Assembly: GCA_016787725.1 (NCBI GenBank)
Contig: JAEUTZ010000021.1
Location: forward strand, 248,001 to 312,000
Reading direction: 5' to 3'
DNA from: Cyclobacteriaceae bacterium
Lineage (GTDB): Bacteria > Bacteroidota > Bacteroidia > Cytophagales > Cyclobacteriaceae
Length of the DNA stretch: 64,000 bases
Numbering within the stretch: the first letter of the stretch is position 1; every line of letters starts with the position of its first letter. This document shows, piece by piece, positions 1 through 8,592 of the stretch. The notes under the pieces are model-generated. The model saw only the letters and a program-made list of their open reading frames with translations. It was not told where the DNA came from and did not search any database. The position numbers were made by a program, and so were the translations under genes.

Positions 1-261
1 CAAACGCCCTTCCAATCTGAGACGGGGATCTGGTTAAGCAAGGCGATGGTGCGGGCCTTTGGTAAAGAGCCGATTAAGGTGCGCACGGCAGGAGGTTCCA
101 TTCCCATCTCGCCCTTCGTCACTACGTTGGGAATACCTGCGGTGGCCGTTCCCACCGTCAATGCCGATAACAATCAGCATGCTGAAAATGAAAACATCCG
201 CGTGGGCAATTACATCGATGCTGTGAAAACCTTTGTGGCCATCCTGCAAGAGAAACTCTGA
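1..261 (+). CDS. M20-family peptidase/dipeptidase, C-terminal fragment (5' end outside window)
   Basis: The reading frame is open from base 1 and ends at the TGA at 259-261, so this is the last 86 residues of a longer protein. The fragment carries the closing pattern of M20 metallopeptidases: a GGSIP turn, a 'GIPAV.VPT.N.DNNQHAENE' stretch that includes the late metal-binding His, and a final amphipathic helix. In the family these enzymes hydrolyse di- or tripeptides or acylated amino acids with one or two zinc ions. The metal-binding core that would tell the subfamily lies outside the window. The next gene is convergent and starts only two bases after the stop. Confidence 0.8.
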   Translation, partial: QTPFQSETGIWLSKAMVRAFGKEPIKVRTAGGSIPISPFVTTLGIPAVAVPTVNADNNQHAENENIRVGNYIDAVKTFVAILQEKL

Positions 262-262
262 C

Positions 263-988
263 TCACTGAATGTGATTTTTATCGATGAACTCTTTGAATG
301 ATTTGCGATAGGTATCGCCAATAGGCAGGGAGACCGGGCCGATCTGCACTTCGTTTTTTTGAATCACATCAATGGCATCAAGGGCCACGATGTACGAGTT
401 ATGGATGCGGATGAATTTGTCGGCCGGCAATTGTTCTTCCAGCGCCTTCATCCGCTGCAGCGTAATGATTTTTTGCGTGGGAGTGTGGATGGTGACATAA
501 TCTTTTAATCCCTCCACATACCGGATTTCATCCAGCCGCACCTTCACCAGTTTGGTGCCGTCTTTAACAAATACAAAAGGAGGTGTTGAGGGAGTTGCCG
601 GTTCGCCATTGGATACCGGCTTGCTTTCTGCATCAAGCCGTTGCGTAATCTTGTCCACACACTTCAGAAACCGTTCGAAGGTGATGGGCTTCAACAGGTA
701 ATCGGCCACATCCAGTTCATAGCCTTCGAGCGCATATTCCGAGTAGGCAGTCGTTAGCACCACCAACGGTTTATTTTTGAGCACCTTGAGGAGTGAGATT
801 CCGGTCAGCTCCGGCATCTGAACATCCAAAAACAAAACGTCCACGGATAAGGTGCGCAAGGCTTCCAAAGCTTCGAGGGGATTGGAGAAAGCGTTGAGGA
901 GGTTGAGGGTGGGTACTTTCTTCACATACTCCACCATCAGGTTGCGGGCCAGAGGCTCATCTTCGATGATGACGCAATTCAGTTTCAC
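263..988 (-). CDS. LytTR-family response regulator
   Basis: 241 residues. Receiver domain at about 1-120 with the acidic pair Asp10-Glu11, the phospho-acceptor Asp55 (in 'FLDVQMP'), a Thr-Thr near 79 and the conserved Lys near 100 ('LLKP'). A linker rich in Pro/Ser/Thr (about 120-136) leads to a LytTR DNA-binding domain (about 137-237, with 'YVEGLKDYVTI' and 'FIRIHNSYIV'). LytTR regulators usually bind pairs of short direct repeats. The start overlaps the end of the LytS-type kinase gene by four bases, so the two are co-transcribed and almost certainly form one two-component system. The target is not known; the divergent TonB-type receptor is a candidate. Confidence 0.93.
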   Translation of the reverse strand: MKLNCVIIEDEPLARNLMVEYVKKVPTLNLLNAFSNPLEALEALRTLSVDVLFLDVQMPELTGISLLKVLKNKPLVVLTTAYSEYALEGYELDVADYLLKPITFERFLKCVDKITQRLDAESKPVSNGEPATPSTPPFVFVKDGTKLVKVRLDEIRYVEGLKDYVTIHTPTQKIITLQRMKALEEQLPADKFIRIHNSYIVALDAIDVIQKNEVQIGPVSLPIGDTYRKSFKEFIDKNHIQ

Positions 989-2022
989 GACAACGTGAGG
1001 GTCAATTGGACGTAATATACATCCTTTTTGTCCTCGGTAGTCAGTTTATACTGATTCGGGTAGCTCAACTCCAGCCTGCGCTTCACATTTTGTAAACCAA
1101 TTCCGGATTTTTCGTTGGTATCCGGTTTTTCAGGCTTGCTGTTTTCAACAGTGTAAATGCATTCCTTGTCTTTTAACTGGATCGACACCTTCACCCAGGC
1201 TTTCGGGTTGTTGTTGCTCACCCCATGCTTGAACGCGTTTTCGAGAAACGTGATGAAGATGAGGGGCGCGATCCACTTGTTTTCAACATCGCCAGTCACC
1301 TCGAACGTAATCGGAATTTGGTTATTTAACCGCAACCGCTCCAGGCTCACATAGTTTTGCATGTACTCCAGCTCTTTGCTCACCAGTACCTTGGGATGGT
1401 TGGAGTCGTAAATCATATACCGCATCATCTGCGAAAGCTTGGCAATCACTTCCGTGGTGTTTTCCGACTTGGTGTAGGCCAGGTAATACAAATTATTTAA
1501 GGTGTTGAACAGAAAGTGCGGATTGATCTGGGCTTTGAGAAAGTTCAGTTCGGAGATCAACTTCTCATTTTCAATTTCCTTCCGTTTGGCTTCCAGTTCA
1601 AACCAATCCACGGCAAAGCGTAACATTCCAACAAACAGTACAATCAATAACGTGATGGCAACAATCTGTACAATGAAGAAGTTGGAGTAAAAGAAATCCA
1701 CCCGATGCGTATATCCGTCAACCAGATAGCGCTGCAGGTGCACCCGCACGGTAAGCAACGCGGCAAAGGGTACGGAGAACTCGAGCAGGTAGCGCCAGAG
1801 ATTTTTATTTTTAAGAAAGCGGGGCCAGGTAAAGAAGTAATTCAGGTAGGCAATCAGCATCGTAAAGATAAGCTGCAATGAGAGAGACGTAAGCATACGC
1901 TCCCAGTCATACCCGCGGCCCTTTTGAAATACGGAGGCCTGGTACAAATTAAAGGACAGGTATACAAACCAGAACGATACGTGAAGGAGTGTAACCCGAT
2001 TTTTATTGAAAAATGACTGCAT
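985..2022 (-). CDS. LytS-type sensor histidine kinase
   Basis: 345 residues. Four hydrophobic segments are visible (about 11-28, 48-65, 80-92, 112-133), followed by a short coiled coil (141-162) and the His_kinase domain with 'LKAQINPHFLFNTLNNL', which puts the phospho-acceptor at His169. The C-terminal HATPase domain shows an N-box ('ENAFKHG') and the 'SGIGLQNVKRRL' glycine motif. There is no periplasmic sensor domain of useful size, so the membrane segments probably sense the signal directly. It partners the LytTR regulator encoded directly downstream with a four-base overlap. Confidence 0.93.
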   Translation of the reverse strand: MQSFFNKNRVTLLHVSFWFVYLSFNLYQASVFQKGRGYDWERMLTSLSLQLIFTMLIAYLNYFFTWPRFLKNKNLWRYLLEFSVPFAALLTVRVHLQRYLVDGYTHRVDFFYSNFFIVQIVAITLLIVLFVGMLRFAVDWFELEAKRKEIENEKLISELNFLKAQINPHFLFNTLNNLYYLAYTKSENTTEVIAKLSQMMRYMIYDSNHPKVLVSKELEYMQNYVSLERLRLNNQIPITFEVTGDVENKWIAPLIFITFLENAFKHGVSNNNPKAWVKVSIQLKDKECIYTVENSKPEKPDTNEKSGIGLQNVKRRLELSYPNQYKLTTEDKKDVYYVQLTLTLS

Positions 2023-2049
2023 GGACCTGTTCGTCTTTCAACGTAACGC

Positions 2050-2057
2050 CAAAAGTA
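2050..2057 (-). promoter_or_regulatory. Candidate -7 box for the LytS/LytTR operon
   Basis: On the minus strand this reads TACTTTTG, an exact match to the Bacteroidota -7 consensus TAnnTTTG, 28 bases before the kinase start codon. No convincing TTG is found at the expected -33 spacing, so the match is moderate. Confidence 0.45.
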
Positions 2058-2147
2058 AGGCCGGGGTTAACAAGGCATTAACATTTACACGGATATTCTA
2101 CCATTCATCCCAATCGCTCGACCGATGGCCCTGATTTGATCAGATTC

Positions 2148-2181
2148 GGGTATGTCGAATACCCACGGGGTTAGTCGAACC
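2148..2181. promoter_or_regulatory. Tandem inverted repeats in the kinase/receptor intergenic region
   Basis: Two inverted repeats lie side by side: GGGTAT-GTCGA-ATACCC (2148-2164) and GGTT-AGTCG-AACC (2169-2181). Both have GTCG(A) at the centre and their centres are about 19 bases apart, near two helical turns. They sit 126-165 bases from the divergent start codons of the sensor kinase and the TonB-type receptor. A regulator binding site is the likeliest role, possibly of the LytTR regulator encoded next door, but this is inference. Confidence 0.4.
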
Positions 2182-2297
2182 AAACGCCCCGATGGTCTAA
2201 TAGCCGCTGTTGGGAGCGAACAAAAAATTTCCTTTGCAGTTTAATACAGTGTCGGGAATAACTACGGGCACAAAACACGCTAATAGCAACCATTGAA

Positions 2298-5177
2298 ATG
2301 AAAAAATTACTCCTTATACTACTTACGGTCAGTTTGTCCACCCGCCTGATGGCGCAGGATAATAGCAAAATCACCGGTATCATCGCAGATGCGAAATCCA
2401 ATCTGCCGGTTGAGTTTGCGACCATTGCCTTAACGGATAATACCGGCAAGACGATCAATGGTACCATAGCCGATGCCAAAGGAAAATTTGTCATTGAGAA
2501 AATCGGGGCCGGCACTTACAACGTGGTGATTTCTTTCATTGGCTACGAAACCATTACCAAAAGCAATATTGAATTGGATGGCAAGAAAGATCTCAATTTG
2601 GGTACGATTAAAATCAGTGAAGAAGCCACCCAGTTAAGCGAAGTGGTGGTGGAAGGTCAGAAAGACCTGGTGGAAGAGCGCGTGGACCGCACCATTTACA
2701 ATGCCGAGCAGGATGCCACCACCCGGGGCGGTGATGCCACCGATGTGCTGAAGCGAGTACCCATGCTTTCGGTTGACCTGGACGGAAACGTAAGCTTGCG
2801 CGGCAGTTCCAACATCATGGTGTTGATTAACAACAAACCTTCCACCATCATGGCCAATTCCGTGGCCGATGCGTTGAAGCAGATTCCTTCGGATATGATT
2901 AAGACGGTGGAGGTGATTACTTCCCCTTCAGCAAAATATGATGCCGAAGGTTCTGCCGGGATCATCAACATCATCACCAAAAAGAATACGCTGGAAGGCC
3001 TGACCTTGAACGTGGATGCCGGGGTAGGGTACCGGGGTTCCAACCTTGGTTTGCGCGGTAACTATCGCAGAGGCAAAATGGGTTTTTCACTGGGCGGCTT
3101 TGGCCGTTCTAATTATAATATCGAAGGCGCTTTTGAAAATACACAAACCACCCTGGACGGAACGGATGTGTACGAAACCATTCAAAAGGCCGAGAACCGG
3201 AGCAATGGAATCTTTGGGAACTATAGCCTCGGGTGGGATTACGACATCAATAAAAACAACTCGATGACGGCTTCCTTGCGGTATGGTGTTCGCAATGGCA
3301 ATTCCTTTCAAGATCAATTGGTGACACTCCCTTATTTGAATGGAACGTTGGGTGCCGCCAGCTTGCGCGATGTAACCACCAAGGACTTATCGGGCACGAT
3401 GGATGCCAACTTTAACTATACCCGCCTGTTTGCGAAACCTCAACAAGAGCTGAGCTTTCTGGCAATGTATAGCCGCAATGACCGCAATAATGATTTTACC
3501 AATACCCTTTTCGACTATACCACGAACGATATTACCCAGCGCTTCAAAAATGAAAACGATGGGTTGAATGAAGAATACACGGTTCAATTGGATTATCAGA
3601 CACCCGTTGCCGATAATCAAATGTTTGAGATTGGTGGTAAAAGTATTACCCGCAAGGTGCTCAGTGACTATGCTTACTTTACCGCAGCCGGTTCCGATGG
3701 AGAATTCGTTTTGCAACCCAATCAAAATCTTTCCAACCAGTTGAATTATAACCAGGATGTGTTGGCCAGCTACATGTCATACACGTACAGTGCCAAGAAT
3801 GGCTACAGCCTGAAGGCTGGTGCCCGGTACGAGTACACTATTATTAATGCATTCACCAGAACGGAAGAGGATATTGATATTCCGGAGTACGGAGTGTTGG
3901 TGCCCAGCATCAACGCATCCAAAAAGTTAAAGAAAGGAACGGTAAAGGCCTCTTTTAACAGACGCATTCAACGCCCTTCCATCCAGTTTTTGAATCCAAA
4001 CATTCAGGCCTCCAACCCCTATAGCCGCACGGTAGGAAATCCGGAATTGGATCCGGAGTACACCAACAATTATGAAATGGGCTACAGTACGTTTATTAAG
4101 GGTACTTCACTGAATTTTACCGGATTTGTGCGCAACAGCAACAATGCTATTCAGAGTTTGCGCAATGTAGCGGGTGACACCATCGTGACAACCTATGCCA
4201 ACATTGGTAAAGAGAATGCGTACGGGGGAAGTTTCTTCGCCAATGTGAGTCTGGGCAAGTTGTCGGTCAATGGTGGTGGCGATGTATTTTATGCAGACTT
4301 GTCGAACAACGATCCTAATCCGGAGCAAAATGCCAGCAATGCCGGCTGGGTATACAGCGGCCGCTTGTTTGGAGGATATGACTTAGGTAAGGGATGGGCG
4401 TTGCAGGCCTTCGGATTCTACCGGGGCCGCAGAGTACAACTGCAAGGCTACCAGGGTGGCTTTGGAATCTACAGCCTGGGAGCGAGAAAGGAATTTAAGA
4501 ATAAGAAGGGAAGCATCGGTGCGGGGTTGGAGAACTTCCTCGCTCCGTCCATGAAAATCCGCAATGCTACAGAAACGGTTACTATAAGCCAGAACAGTGT
4601 TACGGAGATGAGAAACTTCAGCTTCCGGATCAACTTCAGTTACCGCATTGGTAAGATGAGCTTTGATCAGCCCAGAAGAGGCCGTTCGGTGAATAATGAT
4701 GATTTGAAAGAAGGTGGCGATGGCGGGGGCATGGATAATGGGGGTGGTAACATGGGCGGTGGTATGGGCGGTGGCAGTGGCCAGCCCCAGCAACGCGGCA
4801 ACCAGCGTAACGCTGCGCCTGCAGCCGTAGTAGTGCCGGCAGCTGCGGCAGCCGTTGATCCGAATGCTACTGTTAAAGCAGACGGTAATTGGGAGTATAC
4901 AGTAGAGTCACCACAAGGAGCGAATGGAGGAACAATTAAGATCACGAAAGAGGGTGAAACCTACAGCGGAGTAATTATCAATGCTCGTTTCAACCGCGAA
5001 ACTTCGCTTAAGAATATAAAAGTGACGGGCAACGAGCTCAGTTTCTCCTACGAGGTGAGCTTCGGTGGCAACACCAGCGAAATTCAAGTGAAGGGAATAA
5101 TCACGGGCGACCAGTTTGCCGGAACGACAACCATGCAATTTGGTTCCTTCCCGATGACGGCCAAGCGGGCGCAATAG
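2298..5177 (+). CDS. TonB-dependent outer-membrane receptor with extra C-terminal domain
   Basis: 959 residues. Signal peptide (1-19, ending 'RLMAQ'), a CarboxypepD_reg-like beta-sandwich (about 24-108), a TonB plug (about 112-228, 'VLKRVPMLSVD..G.VSLRG' and 'AKYDAEGSAGIINIITKK'), then a long beta-barrel of the OMP_b-brl_3 type ending near residue 795 ('FSFRINFSYRIGKM'). After the barrel comes a Gly/Met/Asn-rich linker, an Ala/Pro stretch and a separate domain of about 90 residues (about 865-959) rich in beta-strand pattern. The plug-barrel part imports or binds a substrate using TonB energy. No SusD-like partner follows, so the substrate cannot be named. A terminator follows directly. Confidence 0.9.
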   Translation: MKKLLLILLTVSLSTRLMAQDNSKITGIIADAKSNLPVEFATIALTDNTGKTINGTIADAKGKFVIEKIGAGTYNVVISFIGYETITKSNIELDGKKDLNLGTIKISEEATQLSEVVVEGQKDLVEERVDRTIYNAEQDATTRGGDATDVLKRVPMLSVDLDGNVSLRGSSNIMVLINNKPSTIMANSVADALKQIPSDMIKTVEVITSPSAKYDAEGSAGIINIITKKNTLEGLTLNVDAGVGYRGSNLGLRGNYRRGKMGFSLGGFGRSNYNIEGAFENTQTTLDGTDVYETIQKAENRSNGIFGNYSLGWDYDINKNNSMTASLRYGVRNGNSFQDQLVTLPYLNGTLGAASLRDVTTKDLSGTMDANFNYTRLFAKPQQELSFLAMYSRNDRNNDFTNTLFDYTTNDITQRFKNENDGLNEEYTVQLDYQTPVADNQMFEIGGKSITRKVLSDYAYFTAAGSDGEFVLQPNQNLSNQLNYNQDVLASYMSYTYSAKNGYSLKAGARYEYTIINAFTRTEEDIDIPEYGVLVPSINASKKLKKGTVKASFNRRIQRPSIQFLNPNIQASNPYSRTVGNPELDPEYTNNYEMGYSTFIKGTSLNFTGFVRNSNNAIQSLRNVAGDTIVTTYANIGKENAYGGSFFANVSLGKLSVNGGGDVFYADLSNNDPNPEQNASNAGWVYSGRLFGGYDLGKGWALQAFGFYRGRRVQLQGYQGGFGIYSLGARKEFKNKKGSIGAGLENFLAPSMKIRNATETVTISQNSVTEMRNFSFRINFSYRIGKMSFDQPRRGRSVNNDDLKEGGDGGGMDNGGGNMGGGMGGGSGQPQQRGNQRNAAPAAVVVPAAAAAVDPNATVKADGNWEYTVESPQGANGGTIKITKEGETYSGVIINARFNRETSLKNIKVTGNELSFSYEVSFGGNTSEIQVKGIITGDQFAGTTTMQFGSFPMTAKRAQ

Positions 5178-5208
5178 AAAGTAAGATTTTGGGTTAGGGT
5201 GTTTGGGT

Positions 5209-5239
5209 AAAATGCCGGATCGAAAGACCGGCATTTTTT
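5209..5239 (+). terminator. Rho-independent terminator after the TonB-type receptor
   Basis: Stem AAATGCCGG/CCGGCATTT with a loop of about nine bases, followed by a run of T. It lies 32 bases after the receptor stop codon. Confidence 0.85.
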
Positions 5240-5299
5240 ATTTATACCCTACTCAGGACACGCTCACTGAAGCCGTACTACGACAAATTGCTAACGGCC

Positions 5300-7057
5300 T
5301 TATTCCTTCGCTTCTTTAACATCAATTCCTAATTCATCCAACTGCTCTTGTGAAATGGTTGATGGTGTATCAATCATCATGTCGCGGCCGGCATTGTTTT
5401 TGGGGAAGGCAATGAAATCGCGAATGGAGTCGGCTCCACCAAACAACGAACAAAGCCGGTCGAAACCGAACGCGATTCCTCCGTGGGGAGGCGCTCCGAA
5501 TTCAAAGGCATCCATTAAAAAACCAAATTGCTTTTTCGCTTCGGCCTCACTGAAGCCAAGTTTTGTGAACATCAACTGCTGTGTAGGCCGGTCGTGTATC
5601 CGGATGGAACCACCACCCACTTCGGTGCCGTTAATCACCATGTCGTAGGCATTGGCCCGTACCTGGCCCGGTTGGCTGTCGAGTAAATGTAAGTCTTCCC
5701 GTTTGGGTGATGTAAACGGGTGATGCATGGCATGCCAGCGGTTGGTTTCTTCGTTCCACTCCAGCAAGGGGAAGTCAATCACCCACAGGGCTGCAAATTT
5801 ATTCTTGTCACGCAAGCCCAACAGGTCACCCATCTTCAGGCGCAACTCATTCAATGCCTTTTGTGTTTTTGTACGTTCACCGGAAAGGATCAACAACAAG
5901 TCACCCGGTTGGGCGTTGAATTTCCCGGCCCACTTCTTCAGGTCCTCACCCGAATAGAATTTGTCAACCGATGATTTGAACGAACCGTCTGCTTTGCATT
6001 GAACATACACCAACCCCTTCGCACCGATCTGGGGTTTCTTCACAAACTCGGTTAATTCATCCAGTTGCTTGCGGGTGTATTCGGCACAGCCCTTTGCACA
6101 AATGCCCACCACTAACTCTGCACTGTCAAATACCTGAAAGCCTTTGCCCTGCGCCAGGTCATTGAGTTCTTCAAACTTCATTTCAAAACGCGTGTCCGGT
6201 TTATCAGAACCATAGGATTTCATCGCCTCGGCATAGCTCATGTGGGGTACAGCCGGCAGGTCGATCCCTTTAACATGTTTGAATAAATGGCGAACGAGGC
6301 CTTCGAACGTATTGAGGATATCCTCCTGGGAGATGAATGCCATCTCACAGTCGATCTGCGTAAACTCCGGTTGCCGATCGGCCCGCAGGTCTTCATCGCG
6401 AAAACATTTTACAATCTGATAATACCGGTCAAACCCAGAAACCATCAGCAGTTGTTTGAACGTTTGAGGCGACTGTGGAAGTGCATAGAACTCACCGGGG
6501 TTCATGCGCGAGGGCACCACGAAGTCACGGGCCCCTTCCGGGGTGGATTTTATCAGAACGGGTGTTTCTACTTCGATAAAGTTCAGGCCATCCAGGTAGA
6601 CTCGGGTTTGCTGCGCCATTTTATGACGCAACTGTAAATTCTCGCGGACGGGGTTTCTGCGCAAGTCCAGGTACCGGTATTTCATGCGCAGGTCATCCCC
6701 GCCATCGGTATTGTCTTCAATGGTAAAAGGGGGAACCTTGGATGGGTTCAGAACTTCCAGGCTGCTCACTTTTATTTCAATGTCCCCGGTGGGCATTTTA
6801 TCATTTTTGGAAAGCCGCTCCACCACGGTTCCCTGTACTTTCAACACATACTCGCGTCCAATGCTGCGGGCCAGTTGCAGCGTGGGGGCGTCTGTTTTAC
6901 CTTCTTCCAAAAAAAGTTGTGTTATTCCATACCGGTCGCGCAGGTCAATCCACAGCAAACTGCCCTTATCGCGGGTACGTTGTGCCCAGCCGGTAAGCGT
7001 CACCGATTTATTGACATCGCTCAGCCGCAGTTCACCACAGGTATGAGTTCTTAACAT
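5300..7057 (-). CDS. aspS: Aspartate--tRNA ligase
   Basis: 585 residues, the usual size for bacterial AspRS, which charges tRNA-Asp with aspartate using ATP in the cytoplasm. An OB-fold anticodon-binding domain covers about 1-105 ('[19 protein letters not shown]'), followed by the class II core with motif 2 ('[19 protein letters not shown]'), the bacterial GAD insertion (about 290-410), and motif 3 ('[10 protein letters not shown]'). The start ATG at 7057 is followed at once by the conserved '[11 protein letters not shown]' opening, which supports the start. It is transcribed alone, divergent from the next small gene. Confidence 0.97.
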   Translation of the reverse strand: MLRTHTCGELRLSDVNKSVTLTGWAQRTRDKGSLLWIDLRDRYGITQLFLEEGKTDAPTLQLARSIGREYVLKVQGTVVERLSKNDKMPTGDIEIKVSSLEVLNPSKVPPFTIEDNTDGGDDLRMKYRYLDLRRNPVRENLQLRHKMAQQTRVYLDGLNFIEVETPVLIKSTPEGARDFVVPSRMNPGEFYALPQSPQTFKQLLMVSGFDRYYQIVKCFRDEDLRADRQPEFTQIDCEMAFISQEDILNTFEGLVRHLFKHVKGIDLPAVPHMSYAEAMKSYGSDKPDTRFEMKFEELNDLAQGKGFQVFDSAELVVGICAKGCAEYTRKQLDELTEFVKKPQIGAKGLVYVQCKADGSFKSSVDKFYSGEDLKKWAGKFNAQPGDLLLILSGERTKTQKALNELRLKMGDLLGLRDKNKFAALWVIDFPLLEWNEETNRWHAMHHPFTSPKREDLHLLDSQPGQVRANAYDMVINGTEVGGGSIRIHDRPTQQLMFTKLGFSEAEAKKQFGFLMDAFEFGAPPHGGIAFGFDRLCSLFGGADSIRDFIAFPKNNAGRDMMIDTPSTISQEQLDELGIDVKEAKE

Positions 7058-7143
7058 GGTAAAATCCTTAAATTTGGGCGTGCAAATTAATAAGGTTACA
7101 CGTTATATAGTGTGCCTTTGGCTATTTTCGTTTTTGAAACGCT

Positions 7144-7692
7144 ATGAGCAAGACCCTCCTTTTCCTGTCGATCGTCAGCCTTTTTGGTTTTACACCCACC
7201 AAACTCATTAAAACAAAAGTGGCTGAGGGAATAACCGTATCCTTACCTAGGGAGCTTTCACCCATGACGGTGGAAGATATCGTGCAGCGTTATCCTTCGG
7301 TACGCGCACCCCTGGCAGCGTATACCGATGTGAACCGCACCCTCGACTTCAGTGTCAATATTTCGGCTACCCATTGGCCGGATGGTAATTTGGAAATGGC
7401 ACAGCAATTCTTCAAGTCCAGCATCTATAGCTTTTATGATCGGGTGGATATGATTGATGAAGGGGTTCATGAAGTCCATAAAAAGAAGTTGGTATTTCTG
7501 GAGTTCGAATCGCGTGTGAATGGCAATAAGATGACCCTCGGTGAGCAGCAGCCGGTGTATCGATACACCTACATCCAATACCTGGTGGAGCCGGATCGGA
7601 CCTTGGTTTTTTCGTTCAACTGCCCGAAAGCTGTCCGCGAAGATTGGCAAGCCACGGCCCGCGCCATGATGAAGTCCGTCCGAATCCGGTAA
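7144..7692 (+). CDS. Secreted conserved protein of unknown function
   Basis: 182 residues. A hydrophobic N-terminus (about 4-18) looks like a signal peptide without a lipobox Cys. The rest ('VAEGITVSLPRELSPM', then alternating strands and a final 'ATARAMMKSVRI') resembles PsbP/DUF1795-like proteins, in which a surface amphiphile is scored for stress or lipid contact, but I cannot assign a family with certainty. The stop is two bases before the tadA start, so the two genes are likely co-transcribed. No catalytic motif is visible. Confidence 0.7.
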   Translation: MSKTLLFLSIVSLFGFTPTKLIKTKVAEGITVSLPRELSPMTVEDIVQRYPSVRAPLAAYTDVNRTLDFSVNISATHWPDGNLEMAQQFFKSSIYSFYDRVDMIDEGVHEVHKKKLVFLEFESRVNGNKMTLGEQQPVYRYTYIQYLVEPDRTLVFSFNCPKAVREDWQATARAMMKSVRIR

Positions 7693-7694
7693 GC

Positions 7695-8138
7695 ATGGAG
7701 TTGTTTACCGATGCGTACTTCATGCGCGAAGCATTGAAAGAAGCCCGCAAAGCGTTGGCATTAGGAGAGGTGCCGGTGGGGGCGGTGGTGGTTTGTCAAA
7801 ACAAAATCATCGGCCGGGCGCACAATCAAACGGAGCAACTCACCGACTCTACCGCGCACGCAGAAATGCTGGCCATCACGGCTGCTTCCAATTATTTGGG
7901 ATCCAAGTACCTGAATGAATGTGCCTTGTATGTAACGCTCGAACCGTGTGTCATGTGTGCCGGAGCCTTGCATTGGGTGCAGTTGCACCAATTGATTTTT
8001 GGTGCGGCCGATGTGCAACGCGGCTACTCGTTGGTGGCAAGCCCGCTGCTACACCCACGCACGGAGGTTAAGAAAGGTGTAGGCGAGGCGGAGAGCAAAG
8101 TATTGTTGCAGGAGTTTTTTAAAAAGCTAAGAACCTAG
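7695..8138 (+). CDS. tadA: tRNA-specific adenosine deaminase
   Basis: 147 residues from the ATG at 7695. An upstream in-frame ATG at 7644 would run 48 bases into the preceding gene and add residues unlike the family, so 7695 is preferred. The zinc cytidine-deaminase fold motifs are complete: His55-Ala-Glu57 and Pro84-Cys85-x-x-Cys88 ('LEPCVMCAGAL'). TadA converts A34 to inosine in tRNA-Arg(ACG). A tRNA-Pro with an AGG anticodon in this same window (42963-43037) makes the substrate range of this enzyme worth noting. Other nucleoside deaminases of this family exist, so the exact substrate is inferred. Confidence 0.88.
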   Translation: MELFTDAYFMREALKEARKALALGEVPVGAVVVCQNKIIGRAHNQTEQLTDSTAHAEMLAITAASNYLGSKYLNECALYVTLEPCVMCAGALHWVQLHQLIFGAADVQRGYSLVASPLLHPRTEVKKGVGEAESKVLLQEFFKKLRT

Positions 8139-8185
8139 CATGAAGATCAGTGAACGGGTTGAAGCACCGTTCATGGGGTGCCAAT

Positions 8186-8213
8186 AAAAAAAGCTACCGG
8201 TCGGGTAGCTTTT
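8186..8213. terminator. Bidirectional terminator between tadA and a small convergent gene
   Basis: Stem AAGCTACC/GGTAGCTT with a five-base loop, flanked by an A run on the left and T run on the right, so it can work on both strands. It lies between the convergent tadA and the 76-residue gene. Confidence 0.8.
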
Positions 8214-8232
8214 CAATTTCATTTCGTCCTGA

Positions 8233-8463
8233 TCAGGCTTCCTTTGCCTTTTTGGCTTTGGCAGCCTTGTCATCAACCTTTTTCCCGTTTTTATGCTCGC
8301 CTAAAATGATCACATCTTTGGTCATTTCGTATTGTTTGGCAGCTTGCATCATAGCCTGGTAGCTATCGCGGATTAAAATGGTACCGGTCTTTGCACCCTT
8401 GTTACGCACTTCCAGCCAAAATCCGTCTTTTTTCTTTTTAGGTAATACAGGAGGTCTTCCCAT
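8233..8463 (-). CDS. Small basic conserved protein, unknown function
   Basis: 76 residues. The N-terminus is 'MGRPPVLPKKKKDGFWLEVRN' and the last 20 residues are a Lys/Ala/Asp tail (KKVDDKAAKAKKAKEA). The middle has a short strand-strand-helix pattern. The charge pattern suggests nucleic-acid or ribosome contact, but no family is recognised. It has its own promoter candidate with a leader of about 75 bases and a terminator, so it is a single-gene unit. Composition matches the neighbours. Confidence 0.75.
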   Translation of the reverse strand: MGRPPVLPKKKKDGFWLEVRNKGAKTGTILIRDSYQAMMQAAKQYEMTKDVIILGEHKNGKKVDDKAAKAKKAKEA

Positions 8464-8544
8464 GATTTATTGTGTTTTAGCGTTAAAATGAGCTTTTTTG
8501 ACTACACTTCTAACCAAACTTTGGGTGTTTTGGTTCAGAAGCCG

Positions 8545-8552
8545 CAAAGGTA
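8545..8552 (-). promoter_or_regulatory. Candidate -7 box and leader hairpin for the small basic protein
   Basis: Minus strand reads TACCTTTG, exact match to TAnnTTTG, followed by CGG. The same 11 bases (TACCTTTGCGG) occur before the lipid kinase gene at 17445-17452. The predicted leader contains a hairpin at 8512-8535 (AACCAAA/TTTGGTT arms). Confidence 0.45.
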
Positions 8553-8592
8553 CCAAATTTGTGCCAATTCTCCACGAGAAGGGCAAAGCTGC

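Noticed and set aside
4383..4793. Open frame of 136 codons on the minus strand
   Set aside because: Antisense to the receptor gene; no family pattern.
7644..7694. ATG at 7644 as start of tadA
   Set aside because: It overlaps the previous gene by 48 bases and adds residues absent in the family.
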